DNA of 64,000 nucleotides from UBA3937 sp050951585 (GCA_050951585.1 JBMNJI010000003.1:140483-204482), one strand, 5' to 3'. Shown: positions 33,933 to 43,053, numbered from the stretch's first letter. Made by a program: numbers and translations. Notes: a model not told the origin generated them from the letters alone.

Positions 33933-35123
33933 ATGGCCAAGGCAAAATACGAAAGAACGAAACCCCATGTTAATATTGGGACAATTGGTCACGTTGACCA
34001 TGGCAAGACCACATTAACGGCAGCGATTACTTCGGTATTAGCATCGAAAGGATTATCTCAGCAAGTGGCTTTTGATCAGATTGATAAGGCACCGGAAGAG
34101 AAGGCAAGAGGGATCACGATTTCTACATCTCATGTGGAATATGAGACCGATGCAAGACACTATGCGCACGTTGACTGTCCGGGTCACGCCGACTATGTCA
34201 AGAACATGATCACCGGCGCGGCGCAAATGGACGGTGCAATTCTGGTTGTATCAGCGACAGACGGCCCGATGCCTCAGACCCGCGAGCACATTTTGCTGGC
34301 GCGTCAGGTCGGAGTTCCTTATATTGTTGTGTTCTTGAATAAAGTTGACATGGTCGATGACGAAGAATTATTAGAGCTGGTGGAAATGGAACTGCGTGAG
34401 TTGCTTACGGAGTACGAATTCCCCGGGGACGATATTCCGATTATCAGAGGGTCGGCCTTAAAAGCTTTAGAGGATACGAACAGTGAATGGGCTGACAAGG
34501 TCATGGAATTAATGGCTGCAGTAGACAAATATGTTCCGACACCGGAAAGACCGACGGACAAACCGTTCCTGATGCCGGTAGAGGATGTATTCTCGATTAC
34601 CGGTCGTGGAACAGTGGCCACCGGACGTGTGGAAAGAGGAGTGGTCAAAGTAGGCGACGAAGTAGAAATCGTTGGTTTGACTGAGGCACCACGGAAGACA
34701 GTTGTCACGGGTGTAGAAATGTTCCGCAAACTGCTTGACCAGGCCCAGGCCGGCGATAACATCGGGACACTGTTAAGAGGGATAGACAAAAAAGAGATTG
34801 AACGTGGTCAGGTCCTGGCCAAACCGGGTTCGATCAAACCACATACGAAGTTTAATGCGGAAGTATACGTGCTGACCAAGGAAGAAGGCGGCAGACACAC
34901 CCCGTTCTTCAATGGCTACAGACCGCAATTCTACTTCCGGACCACCGACGTAACAGGAGTGGCTACCTTACCGGAAGGTGTGGAAATGTGCATGCCTGGA
35001 GACAATGTGAAGATGAAAATAGAATTAATTACACCAATCGCCATGGAAGAAGGACTGCGTTTCGCTATTCGTGAAGGCGGACATACTGTGGGTGCAGGAG
35101 TTGTTACAGCTATTATCGAATAA
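33933..35123 (+). CDS. tuf: Elongation factor Tu, copy 2
   Basis: The protein is identical to tuf1, and the DNA is nearly so from the ribosome binding site to the stop. This is the ancestral str-operon location (rpsL-rpsG-fusA-tuf). There is no separate promoter in the short gap after fusA. Near-perfect identity over 1.2 kb with unrelated flanks points to gene conversion. Confidence 0.98.
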   Translation: MAKAKYERTKPHVNIGTIGHVDHGKTTLTAAITSVLASKGLSQQVAFDQIDKAPEEKARGITISTSHVEYETDARHYAHVDCPGHADYVKNMITGAAQMDGAILVVSATDGPMPQTREHILLARQVGVPYIVVFLNKVDMVDDEELLELVEMELRELLTEYEFPGDDIPIIRGSALKALEDTNSEWADKVMELMAAVDKYVPTPERPTDKPFLMPVEDVFSITGRGTVATGRVERGVVKVGDEVEIVGLTEAPRKTVVTGVEMFRKLLDQAQAGDNIGTLLRGIDKKEIERGQVLAKPGSIKPHTKFNAEVYVLTKEEGGRHTPFFNGYRPQFYFRTTDVTGVATLPEGVEMCMPGDNVKMKIELITPIAMEEGLRFAIREGGHTVGAGVVTAIIE

Positions 35124-35152
35124 AACGCGAGTTTTTTCGAAGCCGGGTATGG

Positions 35153-35187
35153 AAGGTTCGAAATTTGCCAGACAAATTTCGAACCTT
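35153..35187 (+). repeat. Perfect 15-bp inverted repeat after tuf2
   Basis: AAGGTTCGAAATTTG and CAAATTTCGAACCTT flank a 5-nt loop. It is long enough to end transcription but has no T-run, so it may act as a Rho-independent terminator of poor form or as an mRNA-stabilising end. Confidence 0.55.
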
Positions 35188-35237
35188 TATACGTCGGCTT
35201 GCTTATTATTTTGTTATGGCAAATAATAAAAAAATAC

Positions 35238-35266
35238 TTGTATTTGAATTGGAAATTTAATATAAT
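35238..35266 (+). promoter_or_regulatory. Sigma-A promoter of the S10 operon
   Basis: TTGTAT (35238-35243) and TATAAT (35261-35266) are 17 bp apart, giving a leader of about 170 nt before rpsJ. Confidence 0.7.
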
Positions 35267-35279
35267 AAGACAGTATGGG

Positions 35280-35440
35280 TCGACATGCGATGAAGTGGGA
35301 GGTTGCTGGTTATCGAAAGGATACGCCCGAGGGCGTTGTCAAGCCCAAGTCGGAGCATTAAGGGCAGAGCCTTCGATAAACAGGGAATTTTCACTGAGAA
35401 TGTCCGAGAAATAATAAGTCGGGCGAAAGGGAGGGAGTTT
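35280..35440 (+). promoter_or_regulatory. Structured 5' leader of the S10 operon
   Basis: The leader folds into a nested structure by eye. An outer stem joins TTATCGAAAGG (35311-35321, one A bulged) to CCTTCGATAA (35371-35380). Inside are ACGCCC-GA-GGGCGT (35324-35337) and GCCC/GGGC (35344-35347 with 35363-35366). No T-run follows, so any control would be at translation or processing. I do not recognise it as a known r-protein leader. Confidence 0.4.
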
Positions 35441-35442
35441 AT

Positions 35443-35754
35443 ATGGCAAAACAACAGAAAATCAGGATTAGGCTGAAGGCGTTTGATCATAAGATTTTAG
35501 ATCAATCCGCAGAGAAGATTGTGGATACCGCAAAGCGCACAGGAGCATCAGTGGCCGGACCTATACCGCTGCCTACGGAGCGCAATATGTACACGATCTT
35601 AAGATCACCTCATGTTAACAAGGATTCTCGTGAGCAGTTTGAGATGAGAACACATAAACGGCTCATTGATATTCTGGATCCTAATCCAAAAACTGTTGAC
35701 GCGTTAATGGGGTTGGATTTACCAGCCGGTGTCGACATTGAAATTAAACTTTAA
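35443..35754 (+). CDS. rpsJ: 30S ribosomal protein S10
   Basis: This 103-residue protein is normal in length, with IRIRLKAFDHKILD at the N-terminus and the 16S-binding loop (PLPTERNMYTILRSPHVNKDS). It also partners NusG and NusB in antitermination. It starts the S10 operon behind GGGAGGGAG. Confidence 0.97.
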   Translation: MAKQQKIRIRLKAFDHKILDQSAEKIVDTAKRTGASVAGPIPLPTERNMYTILRSPHVNKDSREQFEMRTHKRLIDILDPNPKTVDALMGLDLPAGVDIEIKL

Positions 35755-35796
35755 AAATATGAAAAAAACCACAGGCTTTGCTAGGAGGTGGCAATA

Positions 35797-36423
35797 GTGA
35801 ATAAAGCCATATTAGGAACGAAGATAGGAATGACCCAGATCTTTGATGAAGCCGGGAAGGCAATTCCGGTGACGGTTATTGAAGCTGGTCCCTGTATAGT
35901 AGTTCAAAAGAAAACTGCAGAAAATGACGGTTATAATGCCATTCAATTAGGCTTTGGCGCCGTTAAAGAAAATGATTTAAACAAACCTGCGAAGGGACAT
36001 CTTGAGAAGGCTCAGGTAAAACCGGTACGTCATTTAAAGGAATTCAGAGTCGATGACGCAGCCGCTTACGAACAAGGACAGGAAATTAAGGCGGATTTAT
36101 TTTCTATTGGCGAATATGTTGATGTCGTTGGCGTTTCCAAGGGAAAAGGTTTTGCCGGCGGGATTAAGCGCCATGGGATGCACCGCGGACCAATGAAGCA
36201 CGGTTCAAAATATCATCGCCGTCCCGGTTCTTTGGGAGCAAAAGGCCCAGCGCGTGTTTTTCTTGGTCGTAAAATGCCCGGCCGTTTAGGCGGAGCTCAG
36301 GTAACAGTACAAAAACTGCTGGTGGTGAAAGTTGATCCGGAACGCAATTTATTATTGGTAAGAGGCGCTGTTCCCGGACCGAAAAAGAGCCTAGTAACCA
36401 TCAAGAGTTCAGTGAAGGCTTAA
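35797..36423 (+). CDS. rplC: 50S ribosomal protein L3
   Basis: This 208-residue protein starts at a GTG (35797) after AGGAGG; the upstream in-frame GTG at 35788 overlaps that site. The motif GFAGGIKRHGMHRGP is the peptidyl-transferase-facing loop. Second gene of the S10 operon. Confidence 0.96.
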   Translation: MNKAILGTKIGMTQIFDEAGKAIPVTVIEAGPCIVVQKKTAENDGYNAIQLGFGAVKENDLNKPAKGHLEKAQVKPVRHLKEFRVDDAAAYEQGQEIKADLFSIGEYVDVVGVSKGKGFAGGIKRHGMHRGPMKHGSKYHRRPGSLGAKGPARVFLGRKMPGRLGGAQVTVQKLLVVKVDPERNLLLVRGAVPGPKKSLVTIKSSVKA

Positions 36424-36455
36424 AACGAAACTTGATGGGAAAGGAGGAATTATTG

Positions 36456-37079
36456 ATGCCAAAAGTTGCATTATATAATACAAAAGGCGCTCAGGTAGGC
36501 GAAGTCGAATTGAATGACGCTATCTTTGGGATCGAACCGAACGAGGCTGTTGTTCATGAGGCGGTTGTTATGCAATTGGCCAGCCTGCGCAGAGGAACGC
36601 ATTCTGTGAAGAGCAGAGGCGAGGTACAAGGTGGAGGCAGAAAGCCTTGGAGACAAAAGGGAACAGGCAGAGCACGTGCCGGCACATCCAGGTCTCCGCT
36701 GTGGAGGAAGGGCGGGGTTATCTTTGGCCCCAAACCGCGTGATTATTCTTATCATATTCCCCGAAAAAAAGCCCGCCTGGCAGTGAGGTCTGTTTTATCC
36801 GCCAAGGTGAGAGACGGGGAGATTATTGTTTTAGATCAACTGGGTTTTGCTGAACCGCAGACCAAACAAATGGTAGAAGTTTTGGCTAACCTGAAGGTTG
36901 AGCAAAAGGCATTGGTAGTTACCGCCGGTTTTGATTCTAACGTTGAAAAATCGGCAAGAAATATACCTGGTGTAAAGCCTTTAAGTGCTGATGGGATTAA
37001 TGTGTATGACCTGGTCAATTATGATAAGCTCTTAATCACCAAGGACGCTGTAGCCAGGATTGAGGAGGTGCTTCTATAA
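36456..37079 (+). CDS. rplD: 50S ribosomal protein L4
   Basis: This 207-residue protein has the tunnel-lining loop GGGRKPWRQKGTGRARAG (about residues 64-81). AAAGGAGG supports ATG 36456. It overlaps rplW by one base. In enterobacteria L4 represses the S10 operon; here that is unknown. Confidence 0.96.
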   Translation: MPKVALYNTKGAQVGEVELNDAIFGIEPNEAVVHEAVVMQLASLRRGTHSVKSRGEVQGGGRKPWRQKGTGRARAGTSRSPLWRKGGVIFGPKPRDYSYHIPRKKARLAVRSVLSAKVRDGEIIVLDQLGFAEPQTKQMVEVLANLKVEQKALVVTAGFDSNVEKSARNIPGVKPLSADGINVYDLVNYDKLLITKDAVARIEEVLL

Positions 37080-37363
37080 TGCGGAATCCTCATGAGGTTT
37101 TAATAAAACCGGTTGTGTCGGAAAGAACAACTGACTTAATGGCGGAAAACAAATATACTTTTCAAGTTGACCCAAATGCCAACAAAATAGAAATAAAGCA
37201 TGCCGTCGAGTCCATTTTTAAAGTTGATGTGACAGACGTCAGAACGATGAATGTCAACGGAAAATTAAAAAGACAGGGCCGCTTTACGGGCTATACATCA
37301 GATTGGAAAAAGGCTGTTGTGACGCTTAAAGACGGTCAAAGAATACCCATTTTTGAAGAATAG
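37079..37363 (+). CDS. rplW: 50S ribosomal protein L23
   Basis: This 94-residue protein lies at the exit of the peptide tunnel, where trigger factor and SRP dock. IKPVVSERTTDLM and the basic loop NGKLKRQGRFTGY are present. The start overlaps the rplD stop (TAATG), with GGAGG inside rplD. Confidence 0.96.
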   Translation: MRNPHEVLIKPVVSERTTDLMAENKYTFQVDPNANKIEIKHAVESIFKVDVTDVRTMNVNGKLKRQGRFTGYTSDWKKAVVTLKDGQRIPIFEE

Positions 37364-37394
37364 ATGAAGAAAGAACGTAAGGGAGGGAAAAAGG

Positions 37395-38225
37395 ATGCCA
37401 GTTAAAGGCTTCAAACCCATTACACCGGGGAGAAGACAAATGACGGTTTCAACTTTTGAAGAGATTACCGCAATCGAACCGGAAAAATCCCTGGTTGAAC
37501 CTCTGAAAAAAAATGCAGGCCGTAATAACGAAGGCCACATGACGGTTAGACACCGGGGAGGGGGGCATAAACGCCTCTATAGAAAAATCGATTTCAAGCG
37601 CGATAAGGATGGTATTCCGGCCAAGGTCGCTTCCATCGAATATGATCCTAATCGTTCGGCGAATATAGCCTTACTTCATTATGCGGATGGTGAAAAGAGA
37701 TATATCCTTGCACCACAGCAATTGAAGGTTGGAGATACCATTATTTCCGGGGCTGATGCGGATATTAAGGTTGGGAATGCTTTGCCGTTGGAGAATATCC
37801 CGGTAGGTACCCTCATCCATAATATTGAGCTTAAACCACTTAAGGGCGGACAGTTAGTTCGTTCAGCCGGTGGTGCTGCTCAGTTGATGGCTAAAGAAGG
37901 GGATTACGCGACAATTCGTTTCCCGTCAGGTGAAGTGCGGAAAGTATTTATCAAATGCAAAGCGACAGTTGGCCAGGTTGGGAATATCGAACATGAAAAT
38001 ATTCACATTGGAAAAGCGGGCCGGACACGGTGGCTGGGGATCAGACCGGCGAACCGCGGTGTGGTAATGAACCCTGTGGACCATCCGCATGGTGGTGGGG
38101 AAGGACGTTCACCCATCGGACGCAAGACCCCTGTTACACCTTGGGGCAAACCGGCCATCGGAGGTAAGACAAGAAAGAAAAAGAATCTTTCCGATAAGTT
38201 CATTGTGACGCCTCGTAAAAAATAA
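37395..38225 (+). CDS. rplB: 50S ribosomal protein L2
   Basis: This 276-residue protein has the conserved C-terminal NPVDHPHGGGEGRSPIGR with the histidine near the peptidyl-transferase centre, and GRNNEGHMTVRHRGGGHKR near the N-terminus. Length and context are normal. Confidence 0.97.
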   Translation: MPVKGFKPITPGRRQMTVSTFEEITAIEPEKSLVEPLKKNAGRNNEGHMTVRHRGGGHKRLYRKIDFKRDKDGIPAKVASIEYDPNRSANIALLHYADGEKRYILAPQQLKVGDTIISGADADIKVGNALPLENIPVGTLIHNIELKPLKGGQLVRSAGGAAQLMAKEGDYATIRFPSGEVRKVFIKCKATVGQVGNIEHENIHIGKAGRTRWLGIRPANRGVVMNPVDHPHGGGEGRSPIGRKTPVTPWGKPAIGGKTRKKKNLSDKFIVTPRKK

Positions 38226-38257
38226 AGCGGGATAAAATAGAGAAAGGAGGCAAATGA

Positions 38258-38542
38258 ATGAGCAGGTCAGTAAAAAAAGGACCTTTTATTGAAGACAGTC
38301 TGTTAAGTAAAATTGAACAGATGAATAAGAGTAATGAAAAACGTGTCATTAAAACATGGTCCCGTCGTTCGACAATCTTTCCGCAAATGGTAGGACATAC
38401 CGTCGCGGTGTATGACGGGAAAAAACATGTACCTGTATATATCACTGAGGATATGGTAGGACACAAATTAGGCGAATTTGCACCGACGAGAGTATTTAAA
38501 GGCCATGGTTCTCATACTGAAAGGTCTACCGCCTTGAAATAA
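38258..38542 (+). CDS. rpsS: 30S ribosomal protein S19
   Basis: This 94-residue protein starts MSRSVKKGPFI and carries the TWSRRSTIFPQMVGHT and GHKLGEFAPTR motifs. It sits in the 30S head with S13. AAAGGAGG precedes the ATG. Confidence 0.97.
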   Translation: MSRSVKKGPFIEDSLLSKIEQMNKSNEKRVIKTWSRRSTIFPQMVGHTVAVYDGKKHVPVYITEDMVGHKLGEFAPTRVFKGHGSHTERSTALK

Positions 38543-38570
38543 ATTCCGGGCAAGAAGGAGGTATTTATTT

Positions 38571-38912
38571 ATGGAAGCTAAAGCAATAGCCAAACATATA
38601 CGGATTTCTCCCCGGAAAGCACGTCAGGTAGTAGACTTGATCCGGGGGAAGGATGTCGGCGAAGCCTTTGCCATTCTCAAATTTACGGCACATAAGGCCA
38701 CGACTCCTGTTTATAAGGTCTTAAAATCAGCAGTAGCCAATGCTGAGCATAACAATGAAATGAATGCAGATAAATTATTTGTTAAAGAGGTTTTTGTGGA
38801 TGAAGGGCCGTCAATGAAGAGAGTGATGCCCAGGGCACAGGGAAGGGCAGATATTGTTGTGAAACGCAGTAGTCATATTACTGTAGTAGTCGGGCAAAAG
38901 GAGGAGGAGTAA
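38571..38912 (+). CDS. rplV: 50S ribosomal protein L22
   Basis: This 113-residue protein has ISPRKARQVVDLIRG near the N-terminus and the extended tunnel loop MKRVMPRAQGRAD, the site of macrolide-resistance changes in other species. AAGGAGG precedes it. Confidence 0.97.
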   Translation: MEAKAIAKHIRISPRKARQVVDLIRGKDVGEAFAILKFTAHKATTPVYKVLKSAVANAEHNNEMNADKLFVKEVFVDEGPSMKRVMPRAQGRADIVVKRSSHITVVVGQKEEE

Positions 38913-38914
38913 TA

Positions 38915-39601
38915 GTGGGTCAGAAAGTACATCCAAAGGGACTTAGAGTCGGCATTATTCGTGACTGGGAGAGCAACTGGTACGCTGACAAAAACTATGC
39001 GGGACTCCTTCACGAAGATATCAAGATACGCAATTTTGTTAAAGAAAAGCTGTATCAAGCAGGTATTTCTGCTGTTGAGATTGAGCGTGCGGCCAATCGT
39101 GTAAAGGTCTCGATCCACACGGCTAAACCCGGTATTGTGATCGGCCGGGGCGGAACGGAAGTCGAAGAACTGAGAAAGACCCTGGAACAGATGACCGGCA
39201 AAAAAATTAATGTCAACATTGTAGAAGTTAAAAGGCCTGAACTGAATGCTCAGCTTGTCGGCGAAGGGATCGCGGTACAGTTGGAGAAGCGTATTGGTTT
39301 TCGGCGCGCCATGAAGCAAGCAGTTACACGGACAATGCGTGCCGGAGCCGAAGGCGTCAAGATTTCCTGCTCAGGCCGTTTGGGAGGAGCGGAAATTGCG
39401 CGTACGGAATGGTATAGTGAAGGGAAAGTACCTCTGCATACTTTGAGAGCAGATATTGAATATGGTTTTGCCGAAGCGAATACTACTTACGGCAAAATCG
39501 GGGTAAAGGTATGGATTTACAAAGGGGAAATACTTCCTGAAGCAAAGGACAGGAAGGAGGCAAATGTCAATGCTGATTCCAAAAAGAGTGAAATGGCGTA
39601 A
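38915..39601 (+). CDS. rpsC: 30S ribosomal protein S3
   Basis: This 228-residue protein starts with GTG two bases after the rplV stop. The KH domain (KPGIVIGRGGTEVEELRK) and the C-terminal domain (ARTEWYSEGKVPLHTLRADI) are present. Its 3' end overlaps rplP by about 32 bp. Confidence 0.96.
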   Translation: MGQKVHPKGLRVGIIRDWESNWYADKNYAGLLHEDIKIRNFVKEKLYQAGISAVEIERAANRVKVSIHTAKPGIVIGRGGTEVEELRKTLEQMTGKKINVNIVEVKRPELNAQLVGEGIAVQLEKRIGFRRAMKQAVTRTMRAGAEGVKISCSGRLGGAEIARTEWYSEGKVPLHTLRADIEYGFAEANTTYGKIGVKVWIYKGEILPEAKDRKEANVNADSKKSEMA

Positions 39602-40004
39602 GCCACACCGTGGAGTAATGAAAGGAAAAGCACTGCGCGGTAATAAAGTATCATACGGAGAATACGGGCTTCAAGCAATGGAACTGGGCTGGATCACCAA
39701 CCGGCAAATTGAAGCGGCCCGTATTGCAATGACTAGATATATCAAACGTGGTGGGCAAGTATGGATTAAAATCTTCCCGGACAAACCTGTGACGGCAAAA
39801 CCTGCTGAGACACGTATGGGTAGTGGTAAGGGGGCTCCCGAATATTGGGTCGCCGTAGTGAAGCCCGGACGGGTGATGTTTGAAATTGCCGGGATTGACG
39901 AAGCAACGGCCAAAGAGGCATTGCGTTTAGCTGCTCATAAACTACCCATCAAAACAAAATTTGTAAAACGTGAAGAAATGGGTGGTGAAGCAAGTGAAAG
40001 CTAA
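39570..40004 (+). CDS. rplP: 50S ribosomal protein L16
   Basis: This 144-residue protein starts MLIPKRVKWRKPHRG, the family norm, so ATG 39570 is chosen over 39564. GAAGGAGG lies within rpsC. GKGAPEYWVAVVKPGR is conserved. It lies near the A-site tRNA elbow. Confidence 0.95.
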   Translation: MLIPKRVKWRKPHRGVMKGKALRGNKVSYGEYGLQAMELGWITNRQIEAARIAMTRYIKRGGQVWIKIFPDKPVTAKPAETRMGSGKGAPEYWVAVVKPGRVMFEIAGIDEATAKEALRLAAHKLPIKTKFVKREEMGGEASES

Positions 40005-40197
40005 AAACCTTCGTGACCTTACACAGGAAGAACTAAATCGTAAGATTACCGAGTTGAAGGAAGAATTATTTAACTTGCGCTTCCAGCTTGCAACCGGTCA
40101 ATTGGAAAATCCTATGCGCTTGCGTGAAGTGCGTAAAACAATTGCCCGTACTCATACAGTCATAAGAGAACGGGAATTAGAAGAAAACAGAAGTTGA
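39994..40197 (+). CDS. rpmC: 50S ribosomal protein L29
   Basis: This 67-residue protein starts at GTG 39994 (MKAKNLRDLTQEEL). Several in-frame GTGs lie upstream, within rplP; this one gives the usual length. The LKEELFNLRFQLATGQLENP helix pair is intact. Confidence 0.93.
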   Translation: MKAKNLRDLTQEELNRKITELKEELFNLRFQLATGQLENPMRLREVRKTIARTHTVIRERELEENRS

Positions 40198-40231
40198 CTT
40201 GGATTAAGCTTTGAAAAAGGAGGTATTAAAC

Positions 40232-40492
40232 TTGGAGAGAGGAATGCGCAAGACCCGTACCGGTATTGTGGTGAGTGATAAAATGGATAAAACCGTCGTT
40301 GTTGCGGTCGAAAACTATAGCAGACATTCTCTTTATCATAAAGTAATCCGGTATACGAAAAAATATAAGGCTCATGATGAGGAAAACACATGTAAAGTCG
40401 GGGATAAAGTCAGGATTATGGAAACCCGTCCTCTTAGCAAAGATAAATGCTGGCGGGTTGTTCAAATCATCGAAAAAGCCCCTCTTGTATAA
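40232..40492 (+). CDS. rpsQ: 30S ribosomal protein S17
   Basis: This 86-residue OB-fold protein starts at TTG 40232, eight bases after AAAGGAGG; the TTG at 40211 would lie before that site. RKTRTGIVVSDKMDKTVVV and KVRIMETRPLSKDKCWRV are conserved. Confidence 0.94.
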   Translation: MERGMRKTRTGIVVSDKMDKTVVVAVENYSRHSLYHKVIRYTKKYKAHDEENTCKVGDKVRIMETRPLSKDKCWRVVQIIEKAPLV

Positions 40493-40525
40493 ACAGGAGT
40501 GTTCCTGAAAGGAGGTTAAAGGCAA

Positions 40526-40894
40526 GTGATTCAACAGGAAACAATATTGAAAGTTGCGGATAATTCAGGGGCGAAACGCTTGTTATGTATTCGTCCGCTG
40601 GGTGGATCATTTCGTAGGTATGCTTCAATAGGTGATATCATTATTGCTTCTGTTAAAGAGGCAACACCTGGGGGCGTTGTAAAAAAAGGTGAAGTGGTAA
40701 AGGCGGTTGTTGTCCGTACCAAAGATGCGATCAGAAGGGTCGACGGATCATATATCCGGTTTGATGAAAACGCCGCAGTGATTATTAAAGATGACAAGAG
40801 CCCCAAAGGTACACGTATATTTGGACCGGTAGCACGTGAACTGAGAGAAAGAGAATTTACGAAAATTCTTTCACTCGCGCCGGAGGTATTATGA
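40526..40894 (+). CDS. rplN: 50S ribosomal protein L14
   Basis: This 122-residue protein starts with GTG behind AAAGGAGG. IQQETILKVADNSGAKRLLC and GTRIFGPVARELRE are conserved. First gene of the spc-type block. Confidence 0.97.
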   Translation: MIQQETILKVADNSGAKRLLCIRPLGGSFRRYASIGDIIIASVKEATPGGVVKKGEVVKAVVVRTKDAIRRVDGSYIRFDENAAVIIKDDKSPKGTRIFGPVARELREREFTKILSLAPEVL

Positions 40895-40933
40895 AATCAA
40901 ATGTGAAAAGAGACGGCTGGAGGTGATCTGTGC

Positions 40934-41263
40934 ATGGAAAAGCTGAAGATACATGTCAAAAAGGGCGATATGGTTCAGGTAATTACCGGTAAAGACGCCG
41001 GTAAAAAAGGAAAGGTTCTTAATGTAGATCCCACAAGTGGCCGGGTTGTAGTGGAAGGCGTGAATATCGTCAAGCGTCACATGAGACCAACCAAAACGAA
41101 GCCTCAAGGTGGTATTACGGAAATAGAGGCGGCAATAGCCAGTTCTAACGTGATGATTTATTGTGAGAAATGCAAAGAACCGGTTCGTATAAATAAAAGA
41201 ATCCTGGCTGATGGAAAAAAGGTTCGTTTGTGTAACCAGTGCGGCGAGCAAATTGACAAGTAA
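40934..41263 (+). CDS. rplX: 50S ribosomal protein L24
   Basis: This 109-residue protein has a KOW motif (KKGDMVQVITGKDAGKKGKV, about 8-27) and a Cys pair-containing C-terminus (CEKC, CNQCG), a zinc-ribbon-like feature seen in many Clostridia. It is an assembly initiator of the 50S subunit. Confidence 0.95.
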   Translation: MEKLKIHVKKGDMVQVITGKDAGKKGKVLNVDPTSGRVVVEGVNIVKRHMRPTKTKPQGGITEIEAAIASSNVMIYCEKCKEPVRINKRILADGKKVRLCNQCGEQIDK

Positions 41264-41289
41264 ACTCTGCCGGAAGGGAGGTTGAAGCT

Positions 41290-41832
41290 ATGGTACGCTT
41301 AAAGGAGAAATATGTAAAAGAAGTTGCTCCTGCAATGATGCAGAAGTTCAACTATAAAAATGTGATGGAGATCCCCAGGCTCGAAAAGGTAGTAATTAAT
41401 ATCGGAGTCGGGGAAGCAACGCAGAATCCCAAGGAACTGGATGGGGCTGTTGAAGATCTTAAGACGATTACCGGACAGAAACCGGTGATTACCCGGGCCA
41501 AAAAATCGATTGCTGCTTTCAAATTACGTGAAGGCGTCGCAATCGGCACAAAGGTAACGTTGAGAAACAACCGGATGTATGAGTTTGTGGATAAGCTTTT
41601 CAACGTAGTACTGCCAAGAGTGAGGGATTTTCGGGGCGTGTCCCCCAAAGCCTTTGACGGCAGGGGAAATTATACACTTGGTTTAAAAGAGCAATTAGTA
41701 TTCCCGGAGATTGATTATGATAAAATCGATAAAGTACGTGGCATGGACATTGTTTTTGTGACAACCGCAAAAAATGATGAGGAATCAAGAGAATTACTAC
41801 GTTTTATGGGAATGCCCTTTGCAGAAAAATAG
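41290..41832 (+). CDS. rplE: 50S ribosomal protein L5
   Basis: This 180-residue protein binds 5S rRNA. The motifs IPRLEKVVINIGVGEA and GRGNYTLGLKEQLVFPEI are present. The length is normal. GGGAGG precedes the ATG. Confidence 0.97.
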   Translation: MVRLKEKYVKEVAPAMMQKFNYKNVMEIPRLEKVVINIGVGEATQNPKELDGAVEDLKTITGQKPVITRAKKSIAAFKLREGVAIGTKVTLRNNRMYEFVDKLFNVVLPRVRDFRGVSPKAFDGRGNYTLGLKEQLVFPEIDYDKIDKVRGMDIVFVTTAKNDEESRELLRFMGMPFAEK

Positions 41833-41863
41833 TAATTAAGAAAACACCAAAGGAGGGAATTAT

Positions 41864-42049
41864 GTGGCAAAGAAGTCTCTTGTCCTGAAGCAGCAGAAGG
41901 CACCTAAATTTAAGGTGAGAAATTATAACAGATGCAAAATATGTGGTCGTCCCCATGCTTATATGCGGAAGTTTGGCATGTGCCGTATTTGCTTCCGTGA
42001 GCTGGCTTATGAAGGACAAATTCCCGGCGTTACAAAGGCCAGTTGGTAA
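41864..42049 (+). CDS. rpsN: 30S ribosomal protein S14, zinc-binding type
   Basis: This 61-residue type Z S14 has CKICGRPH and CRICFRELA, a four-cysteine zinc site. It starts with GTG behind AAAGGAGGG. It belongs to the standard L5-S14-S8 order. Confidence 0.96.
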   Translation: MAKKSLVLKQQKAPKFKVRNYNRCKICGRPHAYMRKFGMCRICFRELAYEGQIPGVTKASW

Positions 42050-42080
42050 GTATTGAAAAAGGAAGGGGGTCGTTTTTAGT

Positions 42081-42479
42081 ATGGTCATGACTGATCCTAT
42101 TGCGGATTTTTTAACGAGAATTAGAAATGCTAATTCTGTTAATCATGAAAAAGTAGAAATACCGGCTTCAACAACGAAAAAAACCCTTGCCACCATTCTG
42201 AAAGAAGAAGGTTTAATCAAAGATTTTGATTATATCGAAGATGGGAAGCAAGGCGTACTGAGACTATATTTGAAGTACGGTCCGAACAAAGAAAAGGTTA
42301 TTACCGGGATTAAACGTATCAGCAAGCCCGGACTGCGCGTTTATGCAAAAAGAGATGAAGTTCCTCGCGTTTTGGGAGGACTAGGCATTGCGGTTATCTC
42401 AACATCTCAAGGAATGATGACTGATAAGGAAGCCAGAAAACGTGGTCTTGGCGGAGAAGTAATCTGCTATGTATGGTAG
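42081..42479 (+). CDS. rpsH: 30S ribosomal protein S8
   Basis: This 132-residue protein has TDPIADFLTRIRNA near the N-terminus and the C-terminal STSQGMMTDKEARKRGLGGE. It binds the central domain of 16S rRNA and, in E. coli, represses the spc operon. Confidence 0.97.
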   Translation: MVMTDPIADFLTRIRNANSVNHEKVEIPASTTKKTLATILKEEGLIKDFDYIEDGKQGVLRLYLKYGPNKEKVITGIKRISKPGLRVYAKRDEVPRVLGGLGIAVISTSQGMMTDKEARKRGLGGEVICYVW

Positions 42480-42507
42480 GTAAAAGTTTTGCGCGGGAGG
42501 TGTAAAG

Positions 42508-43053
42508 ATGTCAAGAATAGGTAAAATGCCCATTGCCATACCCGCTGGGGTAAATGTTGCAATAGAGGGTGCACATATTTCTGTTAAAGGGCCCAAAGGT
42601 CAGTTGGAAAGAGATTTTAATCCCGAAATCACAGTTGCTGTTGACAATGGGCAAATTGTTGTGACCCGTCCCAGTGATGAAAAAAATCATCGAGCTCTTC
42701 ACGGCCTGACGAGAACTTTAATTGCGAATATGATTCAGGGGGTTACGAACGGTTTTGAGAAGTCTCTGGATTTGGTCGGAGTCGGTTATCGTGCGGCTAA
42801 ACAAGGGAAAACGCTTGTTTTAACGATTGGGTACTCCCATCCTGTAGAAATCGTGCCGGAAGCGGGCCTCGAGATTGAAGTTCCGACGCCCAATAAAATT
42901 ATCGTGAAGGGTGCCGATAAGGAAAAAGTGGGTCAATTAGCTGCCAATATTCGTTTTATCCGCCCACCGGAACCATATAAAGGGAAGGGTATTAAATACA
43001 CTGAGGAAAGAATTCGCATGAAAGTCGGTAAAGCCGGCACCAAGAAAAAATAA
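42508..43053 (+). CDS. rplF: 50S ribosomal protein L6
   Basis: This 181-residue protein starts MSRIGKMPIAIPAGV and has the C-terminal PPEPYKGKGIKYTEE signature. It sits near the factor-binding site. Confidence 0.97.
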   Translation: MSRIGKMPIAIPAGVNVAIEGAHISVKGPKGQLERDFNPEITVAVDNGQIVVTRPSDEKNHRALHGLTRTLIANMIQGVTNGFEKSLDLVGVGYRAAKQGKTLVLTIGYSHPVEIVPEAGLEIEVPTPNKIIVKGADKEKVGQLAANIRFIRPPEPYKGKGIKYTEERIRMKVGKAGTKKK

